From Bryobacterales bacterium (GTDB taxonomy: Bacteria; Acidobacteriota; Terriglobia; Bryobacterales; Bryobacteraceae): DNA of 5,194 nt. Position numbers and translations under genes: made by a program. The notes under the pieces were generated by a model. It had not been told where the DNA came from and ran no database searches. It saw nothing but the letters and a program-made list of their open reading frames with translations. Location: NCBI GenBank assembly GCA_003164075.1, contig PLRZ01000207.1:1-5194 (forward strand), read 5' to 3'. Below are positions 1 to 5,194 of this stretch, piece after piece; positions within the stretch are counted from its first letter, which is position 1; every line of letters starts with the position of its first letter.

Positions 1-9
1 CCAAGGGGG

Positions 10-39
10 ACGATGTGCGGGCGACATCGCCCACATCGT
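10..39. repeat. Strong imperfect hairpin downstream of the tannase gene
   Basis: Arm ACGATGT (10-16) pairs with ACATCGT (33-39). After a two-base bulge (17-18), GGGCG (19-23) pairs with CGCCC (28-32) around an ACAT loop, giving 12 base pairs in all. It lies about 100 bp beyond the stop of the minus-strand tannase gene. No T-run follows on either strand, so a classical intrinsic terminator is not supported. It could be a transcript-end hairpin, a dispersed palindromic element or part of a feature beyond the left edge. Confidence 0.45.
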
Positions 40-139
40 AACACGTTGGCGGGTATGGACTGGCAACGGGACGCTGGGAGGGGCGGCCGCGACCCAATGA
101 TCCGGTATCGTTGCGTTCCCTCTAGCCAGGTTCCGCGGA

Positions 140-1714
140 TCACCGCGCCGCACAACTGAAGTTCGCTGCGTCGTCGATGCTGCCGCTGCCTTTGTAGCGC
201 GCCACTAGAGGATATGGGCAGAGCGGCCGCGTGCGAACCGCGGTTCCGCTCGAGACTCGACTCGCAGGGATGGTTTTCGGAGCATCGCCCGATTCCACCC
301 AATGCAACAGCGGTGTGGCGACATCGAAGGTGCTGGTTCCTACCCCGCCACCGCAATGGAACATGCCAGGCACCATGAAGAGGCGGAAAAAGTCCGGAGT
401 GGAATCACCCATGCGATTCGTCACCTCGTCGTAATATTCAACCGCCACGCGCGGATTGAGTTGAGGGTCGGCCCAGCCGAAATACATGATGAGCTTGCCG
501 CCCCGCTGGCGAAATATTGAGAGATCCGGGTCGGTAGCATCGATCGCCTCATGAAGGAATGCCAGACGCGGAATGTCTTTGTCGATATCGAAATCCGCCA
601 TCGATTGGTTCGGATCGGCGCCAGGCATCGCCAAGTAGCGGAGAAAGCTCCGGGCGTAATTCGCCCAGACATTCCCGCCGTTTGGCGCGCTGATCACCTG
701 GCCCAACCAGCCGCTCTGTCCGTTCGGACCGGCAACTTCCGCGCCCACCGGCCAGCCGGGAAAGAAACGTTTACCCTGACGGAAGACGTCGCTGTATATG
801 CGATCGGCAGCGGCGATTTCGGCAGCGGTGAAACAATCGGGCTGGTCTTTTCCGTCCGCGCAGCGCGGGAGGTCTTGTGTCGCTTTGAAACCGCAATGCA
901 GGGGATCGTCAATCAGTCCGTCCTTGAGACCGTCTTTGGCGTCGCACTTTTCGTAAACAGTTGCCGCAAGCAGGCCGAGTTTGGCGGCAGGGAATGGATT
1001 GGCGCTCAAAACCTTCATCCAGTAGGCGCGCGCAAGCATGTTTCCTGTGTTATAGAGCGCGGGAGAGCCGGCAATGATTCCATCGAAATCATCGGGAAAG
1101 CGTTGGGCAATCGTGAGGCCCTGGCGACCTCCTTGCGAACAACCGTCATAGTAAGACTTGGACGGATTCGCGCCATAGTAACTGTGCACAAGACGCTTGG
1201 CAGCCAGCACGGTAACGTGCAGCGAACGGAAGCCGTAATCGAGGAGCTTCTGGCGGCTCAGCGCGAAGCTGGCGTCGGGTTCGAGCGCGGCCGAGTGGCC
1301 AGTGTCGGTCGAGGCGGTGGCAAATCCGGCGCGAAGCGCCCGCGCGTGGTTGGCGACTCTGTTGGGAGCATCGAACGATTCGCCAGCCCATCCGCCGTTG
1401 CCGAACATATAGAAGCGGCCGTTCCAGCCGGTCGGGAGATTGACTTCGATGTTGATCTCGGGCTGCGCCATGAGAAACACTTGGCAATGTTCGGGAGCGC
1501 TGGTAGAGGGTGGAACCAGGGCCGCACTGACGACGGAGAGATCGAAGCCGGTTAGGCTGAGCAGTTGGCTGCAGGTCGTGACCGGTTTGGCGGTGGCGGG
1601 CGGTGGGGTCCAATCCCGGAACTGTACGGAGCCGCCGCCCTGCCCGAGAAGAACTGCTGCGAAACCTAGAAAAAGTATGAAAGGCCGCATCGGATGTCCT
1701 ATAGTGGCGTTCAT
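140..1714 (-). CDS. Secreted tannase/feruloyl esterase family alpha/beta hydrolase
   Basis: This 524-residue protein belongs to the tannase and feruloyl esterase family, serine esterases that split gallate or hydroxycinnamate esters of plant polyphenols or cell-wall polysaccharides. An N-terminal hydrophobic stretch (residues 10-24, PFILFLGFAAVLLGQ) after an Arg looks like a Sec signal peptide, so it is probably exported. The nucleophile motif GCSQGG puts the catalytic serine at S193. The acid is probably D416 (GWADPQL) and the histidine H453 (MFHCGGG). C192 and C454 sit next to Ser and His, matching the family's CS-D-HC arrangement, where a disulfide joins them. C257 to C274 encloses CDAKDG..DG..DD, the family's calcium-binding loop. 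Length is normal and the frame is intact. The ATG at 1714 has GAGG four bases upstream; ATG at 1690 (residue 9), with AGGA six bases upstream, is an equally possible start. The exact substrate cannot be read from sequence. It is transcribed divergently from the membrane protein gene. Confidence 0.95.
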   Translation of the reverse strand: MNATIGHPMRPFILFLGFAAVLLGQGGGSVQFRDWTPPPATAKPVTTCSQLLSLTGFDLSVVSAALVPPSTSAPEHCQVFLMAQPEINIEVNLPTGWNGRFYMFGNGGWAGESFDAPNRVANHARALRAGFATASTDTGHSAALEPDASFALSRQKLLDYGFRSLHVTVLAAKRLVHSYYGANPSKSYYDGCSQGGRQGLTIAQRFPDDFDGIIAGSPALYNTGNMLARAYWMKVLSANPFPAAKLGLLAATVYEKCDAKDGLKDGLIDDPLHCGFKATQDLPRCADGKDQPDCFTAAEIAAADRIYSDVFRQGKRFFPGWPVGAEVAGPNGQSGWLGQVISAPNGGNVWANYARSFLRYLAMPGADPNQSMADFDIDKDIPRLAFLHEAIDATDPDLSIFRQRGGKLIMYFGWADPQLNPRVAVEYYDEVTNRMGDSTPDFFRLFMVPGMFHCGGGVGTSTFDVATPLLHWVESGDAPKTIPASRVSSGTAVRTRPLCPYPLVARYKGSGSIDDAANFSCAAR

Positions 1715-1742
1715 CGTACCTCACTGCTGTCCCAATCGGCAA

Positions 1743-1760
1743 GACCGCTCCCTGGCGGTC
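1743..1760. repeat. Compact hairpin in the divergent intergenic region
   Basis: GACCGC (1743-1748) and GCGGTC (1755-1760) form a perfect 6-bp stem around the loop TCCCTG. It lies 29 bp upstream of the tannase start, in its presumed 5' leader. I recall similar sequences (reading DRQGAV when translated on the minus strand) in spurious ORFs of acidobacterial and planctomycete genomes, which would make this a dispersed intergenic repeat. That is memory, not something this window shows, since I see only one copy here. It could equally be a leader hairpin acting on the tannase mRNA. Confidence 0.4.
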
Positions 1761-1922
1761 GCGGCTCAGTAACAAGTCCCGTGGAATCATCGCGGCGTTT
1801 TCCGAGCCGCGCGCGCAAGCAAGCGGTCCTTACCACTTGAAGGCAGTTTCATGACAGCAAGCTAACTAAGCCGTTGGATCATTCTCCCGGCACGGCCGAT
1901 CTGCGCTATCATCTCGGAGAAC

Positions 1923-1930
1923 GGAGAGGA
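1923..1930 (+). promoter_or_regulatory. Ribosome binding site that fixes the membrane protein start
   Basis: GGAGAGGA lies six bases before the ATG at 1937. This selects that ATG over the upstream in-frame TTG at 1874, which would add 21 hydrophilic residues ahead of the first membrane segment and has no such site. Confidence 0.8.
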
Positions 1931-1936
1931 CTCCAC

Positions 1937-3100
1937 ATGCTCGCCTACCTCGACACGCTAATCGGTTTCGCCGTAGTGATGCTCGGCGCCAGCCTGATAA
2001 TCACCATCTTCACGCAAATGATCTCGTCCTTATTGAGCCATCGCGGCGCCAACCTGAGGTGGGGTCTGGAGACCATGTTCAAGAACCTTCCGGGCTGTCC
2101 GCTGCTGAATCAGGCGAAGAACGCCTCAATGGCCGCCAAAGATGTGCTTACCCATCCTCTGATTTCAGATTCGATCTTCTCGCTGAAACCGCAGTGGCTG
2201 GCGGACCGCTTCCGGCTGGCAACAGCAGTAGGTCCCGACGAACTCGTCGCCATCCTGAAGGACCTCTCGACGAAGCCCGCGTACGCGGCCATTGCCGGCC
2301 TGCCCGCCGAGATCGACGCCCTGCTCGCCGCGCAGAATCTCGCCGCCGGTCGCCGCCTCACGCTGCTCATCGGCTCACCCGCGCTGGCCGCGCTTCCCAT
2401 CGCCGGCGCGGTGCCGCTGCTCGAGGACACGGTGAATTCGATCGAGGCCGAGGCCGGAAAACTCGAAGCATGGTTCAACGCCACCATGGATCGCGTCTCG
2501 GCACGGTTCACCACCTACATCCGCTTGTGGACAGTCGCGTTCGCGCTCGCGCTCGCGCTCGGAACAGGCCTCAACACGGTGACCCTGCTCAGCGAACTCT
2601 ACACCAACGGCGCCTTCCGCCAGTCCGTCGCCGGCTCCGCAACACAGATGGTGGACCTCGCCGGCAAGGTGCTGCCCAATGGGCCGCAGGACGTGGTCAC
2701 CAAGATGTATACCGACGCCGTCACCAAGGGGATCGCCGATTCAGGAGCCACGGCTGACACCACGCCGTCCGGGATCGACTCAGAGAATGCCGCACGCTCC
2801 TGGCTCATCGCGCACGTTACCAGTGCCCAACAGTCCGCCGCGCTGTCTGCGTTCGATAAGGCCCTTATGGACCAACGCATGCAAGATGCCGCTGCCATAC
2901 GCACGATTCTCACCAAGGCGTCGTTCGACGTGCGGAACTTCGGATGGAAGCCGGACCAACCCAGCTTGCCACAGATTCCAGGTGTCCTCCTTACCGCCGC
3001 CCTGCTGAGCCTGGGCGCGCCCTTCTGGTTCAACATGCTGAAGCAGCTCGTCAACCTGCGCCCGGTTCTCGCAAATAAACAGGACGCCCCGGCCAATTGA
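1937..3100 (+). CDS. Conserved membrane protein of unknown function, three predicted TM helices
   Basis: A 387-residue membrane protein. Three hydrophobic segments are visible: residues 5-29 (from LDTLIGFAVVMLG), 195-219 (WTVAFALALALGTG) and 346-368 (IPGVLLTAALLSLGAPFWF). Two soluble parts of about 165 and 125 residues lie between them. The stretch AWFNATMDRVS just before TM2 and the C-terminal SLGAPFWFNMLKQLVNLR match, from memory, a widespread family of uncharacterised bacterial membrane proteins with WFD..MDRVS and SLGAPFWFDLL..L.N.R signatures; the function of that family is not known to me. The first part (residues 100-165) is rich in Ala and Leu and probably helical. No catalytic motif is evident. 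The start is set by a strong Shine-Dalgarno site. It stands alone on this strand, divergent from the tannase gene and convergent with the toxin-antitoxin remnant. TM2 is encoded partly by three perfect hexamers at 2542-2559. A weak promoter could lie around 1837-1865, but I cannot support one. Confidence 0.85.
   Translation: MLAYLDTLIGFAVVMLGASLIITIFTQMISSLLSHRGANLRWGLETMFKNLPGCPLLNQAKNASMAAKDVLTHPLISDSIFSLKPQWLADRFRLATAVGPDELVAILKDLSTKPAYAAIAGLPAEIDALLAAQNLAAGRRLTLLIGSPALAALPIAGAVPLLEDTVNSIEAEAGKLEAWFNATMDRVSARFTTYIRLWTVAFALALALGTGLNTVTLLSELYTNGAFRQSVAGSATQMVDLAGKVLPNGPQDVVTKMYTDAVTKGIADSGATADTTPSGIDSENAARSWLIAHVTSAQQSAALSAFDKALMDQRMQDAAAIRTILTKASFDVRNFGWKPDQPSLPQIPGVLLTAALLSLGAPFWFNMLKQLVNLRPVLANKQDAPAN
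2542..2559 (+). repeat. Three tandem CGCGCT hexamers within TM2 coding sequence
   Basis: CGCGCT is repeated three times without a mismatch and encodes the Ala-Leu alternation of the second membrane helix. Gain or loss of a unit would keep the frame and change helix length by two residues. Confidence 0.6.
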
Positions 3101-3384
3101 TCCCTCTCGGGCAGGTTCCCGATTCCGCCGATGCTTCGGCGTCCAACGTCAGAGATCCCGATGTCGTGGAATTCGCAGTGAGCCATCGAAAGGAATGGCT
3201 CAGGCCATTTTCCCCGCCGGGCTATCGCAGGCATACGCAACGTGGCGCGCGACTCGCCGAGTTGCGCGGTGCAGGTCAGGAGCTTGAAATATCCCTCATG
3301 GCATGCGCCGTAGATCGCGGCCGGGCGCCCCAATTGGACCACAAGTGCGGATATGGGAATATTGGTGTCGAGCGCCACACGCAT
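3101..3384 (-). pseudogene. Truncated PIN-domain toxin remnant
   Basis: The ATG at 3384 overlaps the antitoxin stop (ATGA), the usual arrangement for this TA type. The first 57 residues (down to 3214) look like a PIN-family ribonuclease toxin: MRVALDTN with the first catalytic Asp at D6, a Pro where the family usually has a hydrophobic residue (TNIPISALV), then GRPAAIY and a QLGESRATLR segment resembling the family's QL.ELR. After IARR the resemblance fades. In a shifted frame GKMA followed by a stop can be read, and DIGISDVGRRS in the original frame may echo the family's DIG...V.RS, suggesting indels. PIN toxins of this type are about 135-140 residues, but only 94 codons fit before the stop of the convergent membrane gene. 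The C-terminal half with the other acidic metal ligands is absent. The frame stays open to 2599 only by running antisense through that gene. The product is very probably inactive. Confidence 0.7.
3126..3141. terminator. Short hairpin in the convergent gap, weak terminator candidate
   Basis: CGCCGA (3126-3131) and TCGGCG (3136-3141) form a 6-bp stem with loop TGCT, 25 bp past the stop of the membrane protein gene and inside the decayed toxin tail. There is no T-run on either side, so intrinsic termination is doubtful. Its position between convergent genes is the main argument for it. Confidence 0.25.
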
Positions 3385-3653
3385 CAGGCTTTGTCAGCCG
3401 TCGCTTGAGCGCGACACTCCACGCGAACCTCGCGTACGGCGCCGTCAATGAGGCTCTGCAACTCGTTCGGGTCCGTCTCGGCGTTGCGCTGCTTGATATC
3501 CTGCACGGTGCGATGAAACACGCGCCAGCGGACAGCTTCTTCGATGAATTTCGAGAGGTCGCCCTTTTTCATGCCCTGGGAGCCCCAAAAGGTGCGCAGT
3601 GGCAAGTCAGTTTCCTTCGAGACTTTGATGTTCCAGCGGACGGTTTCTTCCAT
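3384..3653 (-). CDS. Ribbon-helix-helix antitoxin of a PIN-type toxin-antitoxin system
   Basis: An 89-residue protein resembling RHH (CopG-like) antitoxins. Residues 4-11 (TVRWNIKV) form the DNA-contacting beta strand, followed by SKETDLPLRTF as the first helix, the GSQGMKKGDLS turn and KFIEEAVRWRVF as the second helix. This strand-helix-helix core is nearly identical in pattern to antitoxins I know to be paired with PIN toxins. The C-terminal part (residues about 52-89) would be the toxin-binding tail. Known members neutralise the toxin and repress their own operon as dimers; both roles are inferred here. GGGGTG (3658-3663, minus strand) four bases upstream is a plausible ribosome site. The stop overlaps the toxin start by ATGA, but that toxin is truncated, so this appears to be an orphan antitoxin. 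An inverted repeat upstream (3694-3757) is a candidate operator. Confidence 0.85.
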   Translation of the reverse strand: MEETVRWNIKVSKETDLPLRTFWGSQGMKKGDLSKFIEEAVRWRVFHRTVQDIKQRNAETDPNELQSLIDGAVREVRVECRAQATADKA

Positions 3654-3693
3654 AAAGCACCCCGGCGCTAAAGATGAGTAACACCAATGTGAT

Positions 3694-3757
3694 TGTTGTA
3701 CGTCAGGGCCTGCTGGGCAAGTGTAACGGCGTGTGAGTCACGCCGGGCAGTACAACA
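3694..3757. promoter_or_regulatory. Inverted repeat with nested hairpin, candidate antitoxin operator
   Basis: TGTTGTAC (3694-3701) and GTACAACA (3750-3757) are perfect 8-bp inverted arms 48 bp apart. Between them CGGCGTG (3727-3733) and CACGCCG (3739-3745) form a 7-bp palindrome with a TGAGT spacer. The whole lies 41-104 bp upstream of the antitoxin ATG, where an autorepressing RHH antitoxin would bind. No strong promoter hexamers are evident, so regulation is inferred from position and symmetry only. Confidence 0.35.
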
Positions 3758-3891
3758 GGGAGACGCGGCGTCGTGCGCTCCGGTCGGGGTTTACATAACG
3801 CAACATCACGCCGGATTATGGGAGGCTGCTTGCGGGCGTGTCAGCAACGCATTGCCGGACATTCGAACGCAAAGACGACCGGACTGTATAA

Positions 3892-3933
3892 CCGGCGCCA
3901 CGCCGACATCAACGTGGGCGAATCCGGTGCCAC
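3892..3933. repeat. Near-identical 10-bp direct repeat with pairing potential
   Basis: CCGGCGCCAC (3892-3901) recurs as CCGGTGCCAC (3924-3933) with one mismatch. GGCGCC (3894-3899) can pair with GGTGCC (3926-3931), or alternatively CCACG (3898-3902) with CGTGG (3913-3917). This could be a structured element or operator just before the -10 box, but no known RNA class fits. Confidence 0.3.
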
Positions 3934-3952
3934 CACCAGGGGTGAGGTCTAG

Positions 3953-3958
3953 TATAAT
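3953..3958 (+). promoter_or_regulatory. Candidate -10 box for the repeat protein gene
   Basis: TATAAT matches the sigma-70 -10 consensus exactly and stands out in a GC-rich setting. It lies 105 bp before the chosen ATG. No TTGACA-like hexamer sits 16-18 bp upstream and the extended TGn is absent, so it is a partial promoter match that might need an activator. Confidence 0.35.
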
Positions 3959-4063
3959 TTGACTGATTGGGCCGGTTACGGACCCGTCTTGGGGGCCGAA
4001 AATGGAGATTTTGTGTTTCACACGTTGCGTGGCGAGTGCGGTTCACACATCGTCCCGCTGACG

Positions 4064-5194
4064 ATGGCCAGATTTGCTCTTTGCGCACCGCGCGCAGCGA
4101 GAAAGACTGCCTTACTGAGAAGCTTCATGCTTGCCCCTGCCGTCTTTGCTCTTTATGGGTGGTCGGCAGCGGTTATAGTAGATGCGCAAACAACTGTTTC
4201 GGTGACAGGGGCAATTGTTTCGGTGACAGGGGCGAACACTCTCCCGCTCGCGATCGGTCCTGGCTACCAGGCTCTCGCAGTTAGTTGGACTCAGGCCAGC
4301 GCGACGAGGGTATCTATTTCAGCGACCATTACGGGGTCTGGGAGTACGGTAACAGCCTATCTGACAACCCAGATCGGACCTGGCACAACGGCAGCAAACG
4401 AAATCGCTGAGACCACACTGCTACTGCCAAACAATTACGGCGACTACAAGGATACGTCTTTGTTCAACCTCGCGAGTCTTCCGGCCGGCACATACTTCCT
4501 AACCTTGAACGCTAACGGTGGGGGTGGCGGCGGATGGGCCGGCAGTTTTCCTACCTCGCCTTCCATTACGACCGGAAGCGGAGCGAGCGCGAATGGCTAT
4601 TACGTTTCAGGTGATGGTGCCCCCGGCAGTGTCGCGGCCTACCCGCCGGCGAGTAACTTCAACGGTCCAGGACCCAACAGAACGTTTTACAATGTGACAG
4701 GCACAATGCAAGTGCAGGTGCCTTTCGGCGATTTGTACTGTGCCGCCGGGGCCAATGGGCTGGGTAACATCTACGACCCAACGACTTCCTCCTGCGCAAG
4801 CGGAGTCGTTGTGCCTTTCGGCGATTTGTACTGTCCCCCCGGTCTCAATGGGCCAGGCTACCTCTACGACCCGGCGACTTCGACCTGCGTGAGCGGAGTC
4901 GCTTTGCCCTTTGGGGATTTATATTGTGCCGCCGGGGTCAATGGGCCGGGTAATATCTATGACCCAGCGACATCGTACTGCGCGGGCGGAATCGTTGTGC
5001 CCTCAGGGGATTTGTATTGCTCCCCCGGGGCCCGTGGGCCGGGTTACCTCTATGACCCAGCGGCATCATACTGCATGAGCGGAGTCGCCTTGCCCGTTGG
5101 GGATTCATATTGTGCCGCCGGGGTCAATGGTCCGGGTAATATCTATGACCCAGCGACATCGTACTGCGCGAGCGGAATCGTTGTGCCCTCAGGG
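4064..5194 (+). CDS. Secreted protein with beta-rich domain and tandem two-cysteine repeats (3' partial)
   Basis: An uninterrupted frame of 377 codons runs off the window. Residues 1-41 form a signal peptide: Arg/Lys-rich start, hydrophobic FMLAPAVFALYGWSAAVIV, and a V-D-A cleavage site before Q42. Residues 42-218 are rich in Thr, Ser, Gly and Ala and look beta-stranded (TAYLTTQIGPGTTAANEIA, LPAGTYFLTL). This resembles extracellular domains of secreted or PEP-CTERM-type proteins in acidobacteria, though no anchor can be seen because the C-terminus is missing. Residues 207-214 (TFYNVTGT) close this domain. From residue 219 on come five complete 31-residue repeats plus the start of a sixth, each with YC and a second Cys 18 residues later after a YDP motif, suggesting one disulfide per repeat. 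Function is unknown; adhesion or glycan binding is a guess. The chosen ATG has no clear ribosome site. GTG at 4013 (GGAG five bases upstream) would add 17 residues, while ATG at 4127 would remove the positively charged signal region. The gene follows a lone TATAAT at 3953. Confidence 0.8.
   Translation, partial: MARFALCAPRAARKTALLRSFMLAPAVFALYGWSAAVIVDAQTTVSVTGAIVSVTGANTLPLAIGPGYQALAVSWTQASATRVSISATITGSGSTVTAYLTTQIGPGTTAANEIAETTLLLPNNYGDYKDTSLFNLASLPAGTYFLTLNANGGGGGGWAGSFPTSPSITTGSGASANGYYVSGDGAPGSVAAYPPASNFNGPGPNRTFYNVTGTMQVQVPFGDLYCAAGANGLGNIYDPTTSSCASGVVVPFGDLYCPPGLNGPGYLYDPATSTCVSGVALPFGDLYCAAGVNGPGNIYDPATSYCAGGIVVPSGDLYCSPGARGPGYLYDPAASYCMSGVALPVGDSYCAAGVNGPGNIYDPATSYCASGIVVPSG
4195..4233 (+). 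repeat. 21-bp tandem duplication after the signal peptide
   Basis: TGTTTCGGTGACAGGGGC occurs at 4195-4212 and again, identical, at 4216-4233, a period of 21 bases. It encodes VSVTGA twice (residues 45-50 and 52-57) at the start of the mature protein. The exact identity suggests a recent in-frame duplication. Confidence 0.85.
4718..5194 (+). repeat. Tandem 93-bp coding repeats in alternating A/B types
   Basis: Units start at 4718, 4811, 4904, 4997 and 5090, each exactly 93 bp (31 codons); a sixth begins at 5183 and is cut by the window edge. The consensus is (V/L)P.GDLYC..G.NGPG, then (NI/YL)YDP..S.C..G(V/I)(V/A). Units 1, 3 and 5 (type A) have GNIYDP and end in V before VP. Units 2 and 4 (type B) have GYLYDP and end in GVA before LP. 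The true period is therefore 186 bp. By my hand count units 3 and 5 differ at 4 of 93 bases, units 1 and 3 at 17, and units 2 and 4 at 23, so the downstream part of the array was probably duplicated most recently as an A-B pair. Confidence 0.95.

Larger units (their letters stand above)
3654..4063. other. Gene-free interval between antitoxin and repeat protein genes
   Basis: These 410 bases separate two divergent genes. I see no supportable coding gene, tRNA or known riboswitch. They contain an inverted repeat with a nested hairpin near the antitoxin, several CCGG-centred short repeats between 3855 and 3933, and a good -10 hexamer at 3953. Short open frames crossing the interval have no family signature and no convincing ribosome site. 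Confidence 0.6.

Noticed and set aside
551..1555. 334-codon open frame on the plus strand
   Set aside because: It is entirely antisense to the tannase gene, whose catalytic motifs are intact, and its translation shows no recognisable domain.
1146..1790. 214-codon open frame on the minus strand
   Set aside because: It overlaps the tannase gene in another frame and is Arg-rich and low in complexity, typical of a shadow frame in GC-rich DNA.
1874..1936. Upstream TTG start extending the membrane protein by 21 residues
   Set aside because: No ribosome site precedes it, while GGAGAGGA sits six bases before the ATG at 1937.
2599..3384. Open minus-strand frame of 261 codons beginning with the PIN toxin start
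   Set aside because: Only the first third looks like a PIN protein; the rest runs antisense through the membrane protein gene, which has a strong start site and family motifs. The frame is open because of base composition.
3844..3900. Resemblance to a GEMM-I cyclic-di-GMP riboswitch (ACGCA ... ACGCAAAG ... CCGG)
   Set aside because: Only 15 bases separate the two core elements, too few for the P1b hairpin with its GAAA loop, and the downstream receptor part is missing.
3877..3934. tRNA-like fragment with a GTA anticodon-like loop and a terminal CCACCA
   Set aside because: No matching 5' acceptor strand or D arm is present and the T loop is not formed; the similarity is fragmentary.
3806..4021. 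71-codon minus-strand frame in the gene-free interval
   Set aside because: No ribosome site, no family resemblance, and it covers the -10 box and the short repeats.
3967..4284. 105-codon plus-strand frame overlapping the repeat protein gene
   Set aside because: The frame at 4064 has a signal peptide and continues for 377 codons with clear repeats; this one is Arg- and Cys-rich and ends early.

Overview
This 5.2-kb stretch is GC-rich bacterial chromosome. The gene types suggest a soil Acidobacteriota of the Bryobacter/Solibacter kind: a secreted tannase/feruloyl-esterase-family enzyme, an RHH/PIN toxin-antitoxin locus and a secreted Ala/Gly/Thr-rich repeat protein. That placement is an inference from gene style only; no rRNA or other marker gene is present.

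Layout. Positions 1-139 are non-coding and carry a strong hairpin (10-39). Positions 140-1714 (minus) encode a complete exported tannase/feruloyl esterase family hydrolase with its catalytic CS-D-HC set intact. A 222-bp divergent intergenic region (1715-1936) with a compact hairpin follows. Positions 1937-3100 (plus) encode a 387-aa conserved membrane protein of unknown function with about three transmembrane helices. Convergent to it on the minus strand lies a toxin-antitoxin locus: an intact ribbon-helix-helix antitoxin (3384-3653), whose stop overlaps by ATGA the start of a PIN-domain toxin. Only the N-terminal third of that toxin is recognisable (3214-3384), so the locus looks like an antitoxin left behind after loss of its toxin. 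Positions 3654-4063 hold no gene I can support, but contain an inverted repeat suitable as an antitoxin operator and a good -10 box. From 4064 to the window end (plus) runs a large open frame with no stop, so it is cut by the window edge. It encodes an exported protein: signal peptide, a beta-rich domain, then tandem 31-residue two-cysteine repeats in a regular A-B-A-B-A alternation (a 186-bp higher-order unit).

The genes do not form one operon or an evident pathway. The tannase and the membrane gene are divergent, the membrane gene and the TA locus are convergent, and the repeat protein gene diverges from the antitoxin. The most noteworthy element is the repeat protein, whose array shows signs of recent 186-bp duplication (repeats 3 and 5 differ at 4 of 93 bases). 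The truncated toxin beside a preserved antitoxin comes next.
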